From Folioceros fuciformis (Eukaryota; Anthocerotophyta; Anthocerotopsida; Anthocerotales), in contig JBNGIO010006010.1 of the NCBI GenBank assembly GCA_049999805.1, forward strand, positions 1 through 64,000: a stretch of 64,000 nt of DNA. Direction: 5' to 3'. Position numbers and translations under genes: made by a program. Below the pieces are notes generated by a model, which saw nothing but the letters and a program-made list of their open reading frames with translations, did no database searches and was not told the origin of the DNA. Position 1 is the stretch's first letter. Every line of letters begins with the position of its first letter. Shown one piece after another: positions 59,641 to 64,000 of this stretch.

Positions 59641-60880
59641 CTGACTATCCTTTAGATGATGTGGAGGAGCTTGATGCTGAACCTGCAGCACCAATCTAAG
59701 ACATTCAACAAGCTAATAAGCTTGATCTTGATAATCCAGTTATTCTAGCTGTAGAAGACGCTGATATACCTGATCCTGAAGATATTAACTTAGAGCCTGG
59801 TCATTTTCCAACTGTTGTAGAGGCTTGAGACCATGACTTTTTACCTACAGATACTAAGCCAACTCCTCTTGGGCTTGTTAAGGCTCTTGCTCCTAAGTCG
59901 GAGCCCGTCCCAAGGCATTTTTCTTGCCACTATCCTTCCCCTTCTGAGTGGAAAGAACTTCCATACACCTTCATTGATTTTCGCACCCATGTGGTTCTAG
60001 GCCTTGCCCCCACCTCAGTTCTCCCTAAAGAGCCTACCACTCTTACCCAAGCCCATAGCATTCTAGATAACGTGTAGTGGAAGACTGCAGTAGAGAAGGA
60101 ATACTAATCCTTTGTTAAGAATAAGACCTAGATATTTGCAAACCTTCCACCTAGACACATGACCATCTATTGCAAATGAACTTTCAAGTTGAAACTCAAC
60201 GCCAAGGGTAAGGTTACAAGGTTCAGTGCAAAATTGGTCACCAAAGGCTTCAATCAAGTGGAGGACATTAACTACGAGGAGACTTTCTTACCAGTGGTTT
60301 GCAGCCAATCCAATAGCCTAATCCTGACATATGCAATAAAATTTGACTTTGACTTTGAACACATGGACGTGTGTACCGCATCCTTGTATAGCGCCTTGGA
60401 TGAGAAGCTTTATATACTCCAGCCAGAGGCACATGAAGATCCTGCACATCCACACAAGATGTTAAGACTTCTTAAGTGCATCCATGGGTTGAAGCAAAGT
60501 GGAAGAGTTTGGTATATTACCATGCACCTATATCTCCAAAGTATCAAATTTGGTCAGTATCACTAATACAAATATTTACAAACTTATTCAAAGGCTCCTC
60601 CATAGTTCTTCTGATCTTGTATGTAAATGATCTCATCCTCGCTACGAATGACCAGAAATTACAATCAAAAGTTAAAAAGAAGCTTCACAACAGGTTTGAT
60701 ATGAAGGATATAGGCACACTGAAGTATTGCCTAGGTATCCAATTACTACGTGTATCCAATTCTAGACTCATGTTCATACACCAATATAAGTACATAAATA
60801 AGATATTAAGGAAGTTCAACCCAAACCAGTCTAGGCTCGCCTCTACACTCTATGCAATAAGAACTAAGCTCATACGATAG
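59641..60880 (+). mobile_element. Copia-type retrotransposon fragment (integrase-RT linker and reverse transcriptase)
   Basis: The plus strand shows a proline/acid-rich linker, then AVEKEY, stop, SFVKNKT and the RVT_2-type reverse transcriptase (TKGFNQVEDINYEETFLPVV; HKMLRLLKCIHGLKQSGRVW; LILYVNDLILATNDQKLQSK; MKDIGTLKYCLGIQLLR). The catalytic YVDD is YVND. Stops and a frameshift near 60,560 break it. No long terminal repeats are recognised around it. Confidence 0.8.
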
Positions 60881-61689
60881 TAGTGTTTGACATGAAGAGA
60901 TATCATGGGATACCGGGTGAAGGCATAAGGCTCTGCAAACATTACAAACACACCCATGGCGTTTTGTAGCTTGGCAATGACAGTGCTACTCATGATCAGT
61001 AACAAACCTAACCTGATGACACAAGATACTCTTTAAATTCATAAAGAACATTAACCACCATTGACCCAATCATTCTAGGGGCTGGCAAGCTCCTCAATCT
61101 TTAGAAAACAGGCCATACGGTAGTAGAGGGCGCCCTTCATTGGTCCCAAAATCATTCTGCAACCGTGACAACGAACACATGTTTTTGTCAATCGGGAGCC
61201 ATCCAAGATTTCTGAATCAAGGTACACTCTTTTCCACCCACGACGTAATTTCCCTTAATCTAGGAGGCACACTCGACCGCTTGGGCGAGAAGACGTGATG
61301 CTTAGGAAGCTGCCCAACTTGTAGAGGGGCAAAGGGCGCCAAAGAGTTGAGCAGCATGGGAGATGAAGGCCTTAACGGTGCAGCTGGAAGAAGCCACTCA
61401 ATTGATGGGAGTCGTGACAAGCATGCTATCAAAGGATTGAGGGTGGATGCGTCGTAGATGGGCAATTGGATCAAATGTTGAGGCTTCGTTCGCCTCCTAT
61501 ACACCTTATTGAATGTTTATGGTTTGTTGTTTGCGCAAACAGGTACCATGTTTCACATGCTAGCTTCATACATATGATGCACATCGCTAAGGTATCACTA
61601 ACTAATTATGCCACGACTTTTTGCCTGTGTGATGTCTGCAAATGTCTAAAACAGATATGTCGAGAGGTTCTGATGAAATAGCGGCCAGG
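60881..61689. other. Spacer between Copia fragments
   Basis: No recognisable gene. Open frames here overlap on both strands and match nothing I know. Confidence 0.5.
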
Positions 61690-62480
61690 AACGAAGTTCA
61701 AGGCTTGCACAGGCCTGGCCACTACATAAGTCACCAAATGTCCTCATGGATCAAAATATGCAAAGAAGTCGCATAAGCATAGCCCGTGCATGTGTAGGTA
61801 GTGAGAGTGCTTAGGTAGTCCCTTAGTCAGAATATCTGCTGTGTTCGATTCTGTACTGATGTATCCCACCTTGATCATACCGCGGGAGACCACATCCCTA
61901 ATAAAGTGATGCTGGATCTCTACGTATTTAGTCCAATAAAGTGATGCTGGATCTCTACGTATTTAGTCCAAGCGTGAAAGGTGGGTTTAGCCACTAACTC
62001 AAGTGCTAATGTGTTATCATAGAGAATCAAGATGGGTTGAGCATGTTCCTAACGAAGGTGTGTTAGGAACTACGCTCCCACTCTGCTTCCTTGGCTACCT
62101 TAATGAGGGATTTATACTTAGCCTCCCTGGAGCTAAGGGCGATTATGGTTTGCTTTTTGCTACTTCAGGTGATAGGTGCTGAAGCAAGCAAGAAGCAGAA
62201 CGTGAATAGGCTTCTCCTTGGATCAGAGTATGATGCCCAATCAGGGTCTACAAATCCAGCTAAGGCGAGTTACTGCAGGCCACTTTGTTTATACATTAGT
62301 TCATAGTGAATTGTGCCTTTAAGATAGCGGAAGATTCGCTCACCTACAGTCTAGTGGGTCATTCTAGAATTTTCCAGAAATTAGGATATAGTATTGATTG
62401 AATATTGGATGTCAGGCCTAGTCCAATTGGCAACAAAGATTAGGCTGCCTACTACACGCTTACAAGGTACACCTTACATA
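61690..62480 (-). mobile_element. Copia-type retrotransposon fragment (RNase H end), opposite strand
   Basis: On the minus strand, TKYVEIQHHFIRDVVSRGMI and then TADILTKGLPKHSHYL are the standard C-terminal end of Copia pol (RNase H and tail). Upstream on the same strand, Asp-Tyr-Asp-rich RT/RNase H remnants with stops extend to about 62,480. It is inverted relative to the fragment at 59.6-60.9 kb. Confidence 0.75.
61901..61970. repeat. 35-bp tandem duplication inside the Copia fragment
   Basis: ataaagtgatgctggatctc and the 15 bases after it occur twice back to back (61901-61935 and 61936-61970). This repeats a piece of the conserved VEIQHHFI coding region out of frame. Confidence 0.88.
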
Positions 62481-63542
62481 TCCTTCCACTCGTCAGGTAT
62501 TTCGGATGCGTTATGAGCTCCTCGTCAGTGCTTGCTCTTCCTTCTCCTCTTCACGATTTTGACACTAGGTGAATGAGAATGAATAGCGCGAGCTTTGTCC
62601 CAGCTTCTGCCATCTCTAAGTGCAGCCCTATGACCCCTCTCGATGTTCGAACAAGCTCAATTGTGCCATTAACTCGAGCATGAAGGGCATCCTCTACAGT
62701 ATGTGGCCCTATTTCTCATTAGCCGCTTCAAGTCTCGTTTAAGAGGGGGTGTTAGGCGCGCTGGCTATGAGTTTACACACAATTTCATACGGTATTCTCG
62801 GGTGAACCGGGCTTTTTGTGCGAAAGGCATGAAATGATCTCGGCCAATAAGAATGTCTGGATTTTTCCACCATCGCCAGCCTTAGTTGGAGAGGCCTCGA
62901 GGACGTTTGCTACAACTTTGACCTTGCATTATCTTGAGAGTGTGTTAGAGCAACCTGCATAAAAACTCTCGCTGAATCAAGGGAACGAGATTTTCCCTAA
63001 GCTCGCATCAACACCGCAACCCAACCAACCAAAGAGATTTTCAGTAAAAAGATCATTCCATTTCCCACTTCCCCGCATATGGGCACTTCAAACGGGTCCC
63101 GTCTCGGAGGATGAGGTTGATTCCAGTTCGACTGCCGAATACACTGTTTGACTCCTCTATCGTAGTAAGCCACTTCTATTACACTCTTCTTATTTTGATT
63201 TAGTTTTACTAGACCACTTCTATCACCACAAAGTTCACGGACTCGTGGCGGAAAAACTACCGACAGTTTGGGCGGGGACCTCTCCAACATATATTACTGT
63301 ATGTTTTGTGCAAGGGAGGCGAGAGCCCGACAACGCCGGCTGCTTGTCCTGATGGCGGCGCCGTTCCTTTCGTTTTGCCTCGGAGATGTATTCCCGCCGG
63401 CGCCTGTCCATCGTCTGCTTGCGAAGCTCTTTGCGAGACGTCTGGGATCTTCCAGGACGATCGGACAACCCGGTGGAAGAAGTCGGATTCGGAGCCGGGA
63501 TCGGGGTCGGCGGGAGAGCCAGTCCCATCCAGCGCAGTGGAA
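62481..63542. other. Intergenic, nothing firm
   Basis: No recognised gene. From 63,240 the base composition becomes GC-rich and open frames appear in all phases on both strands. Those on the minus strand (63235-63855) are the shadow of the isomerase relic. Confidence 0.5.
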
Positions 63543-64000
63543 ATGGGATACCTGGACACAGCAGCGTTGCTGGAGGCGCCGAGGCTGGCGGTGACGGTGA
63601 AGGGGGGGGTTGGGAGTAGAGCAGCTCAAATTCATGCTCGGAGAGCAGACGAAGTACGTCGACCACTTCTTGGCCAACCTGGACTACAGGCAGGTGGTGG
63701 CCTTCACGCAGCTGTGCCTGGATATCGATGGGACAAATCTTCTTCTCTGGCCTGTGGAAGAGCGGCTTCATCGCGCAGAAAATCTCGCAGACGCTCCTGT
63801 CCACGGGCAGCAGATCAGGGTTCCTGTGTCCCCTGGACGCGCTGCACGGCGACATTGGGATCTTGAGCCCGAAGGACTTTTGATGCTGAGCAAGGGCGGG
63901 AGCACGGAGTAGCTCTGCAGGCTGGTGCCATGCGCCAGGGTCAAGGGCGCGTACGTTGTTGGAATTTCCTCGCTCAAGAATTGCCGCCTCTCGCGGCTGT
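63543..64000 (+). pseudogene. Arabinose-5-phosphate isomerase (SETH3/KpsF, SIS domain), frame-disrupted, cut by window end
   Basis: Plant SETH3-type enzymes interconvert ribulose 5-phosphate and arabinose 5-phosphate for Kdo synthesis, with a SIS sugar-phosphate domain and a later CBS pair. Visible in order: a possible start MGYLDTAALLE at 63,543; [20 protein letters not shown] in another frame; [18 protein letters not shown] and [15 protein letters not shown] in a third; then [11 protein letters not shown], a TAG stop, and LCRLVPCARVKGAYVVGIS. The frame changes at an 8-G run (63,601-63,608), at gggacaaatc (about 63,731) and at gactttt (about 63,880), so homopolymer errors are possible, but the stop is a substitution. 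A Gly usual before KSGF is Trp. The CBS part is beyond the window. Confidence 0.75.

Noticed and set aside
63235-63855. 206-codon minus-strand frame
   Set aside because: It is the antisense of the isomerase relic, whose plus-strand motifs are recognisable across the frame shifts.

Overview
The window is nuclear DNA of a land plant or close streptophyte relative. The genes carry many short introns (mostly about 70 to 160 bases). They include a bacterial-type PEP carboxylase of the plant PPC4 kind, and the spacers are full of plant transposon families (Mutator-like, PIF/Harbinger, Copia). A full-length axonemal-type dynein heavy chain gene fills about 19 kb. Seed plants other than cycads and Ginkgo have lost such genes, so a free-sporing plant with swimming sperm (bryophyte, lycophyte or fern) or a flagellate streptophyte alga is most likely. 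The species cannot be settled from the sequence.

Layout. At 1.2-2.4 kb on the minus strand is the mitochondrial ATP synthase OSCP (delta) gene. It shares a 164-bp divergent promoter with a nine-exon gene for the non-catalytic subunit of the tRNA wobble adenosine deaminase (TAD3/ADAT3) at 2.5-4.6 kb. At 5.5-10.9 kb on the minus strand is bacterial-type PEP carboxylase. A low-complexity spacer is followed by a structurally complete 4.57-kb Mutator-like element (13,597-18,170) with roughly 205-bp terminal inverted repeats and a perfect 9-bp target duplication; its transposase is broken by stops. At 20.2-21.7 kb (minus) is a BTB/POZ protein, and at 23.4-25.2 kb (plus) a choline-transporter-like membrane protein.

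From 25.2 to 35.7 kb the DNA holds only gene relics and repeats: a rearranged copy of the dynein C-terminal exons on the opposite strand to the gene, an F-box fragment, a decayed DNA N4/N6-methyltransferase-like sequence, and several short tandem repeats. Four of the window's five 10-N gaps lie here (the fifth, at 15.96 kb, is inside the Mutator-like element). Three of these four are flanked by an identical 47-bp sequence on both sides, which looks like an assembly artefact.

From 35.7 to 55.0 kb (minus) is the dynein heavy chain gene, followed by the spliceosomal zinc finger protein SNU23/ZMAT2 (56.1-56.7 kb, minus). The last 7 kb hold a decayed two-gene Harbinger element, two Copia fragments in opposite orientation, and, cut by the window end, a frame-disrupted copy of the plant arabinose-5-phosphate isomerase gene (SETH3/KpsF family).

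The genes are unrelated housekeeping or motility functions with no operon-like logic. The only pair likely to be co-regulated is OSCP and TAD3. Exon boundaries were placed by hand from GT/AG signals and protein similarity recalled from memory; no search was run.
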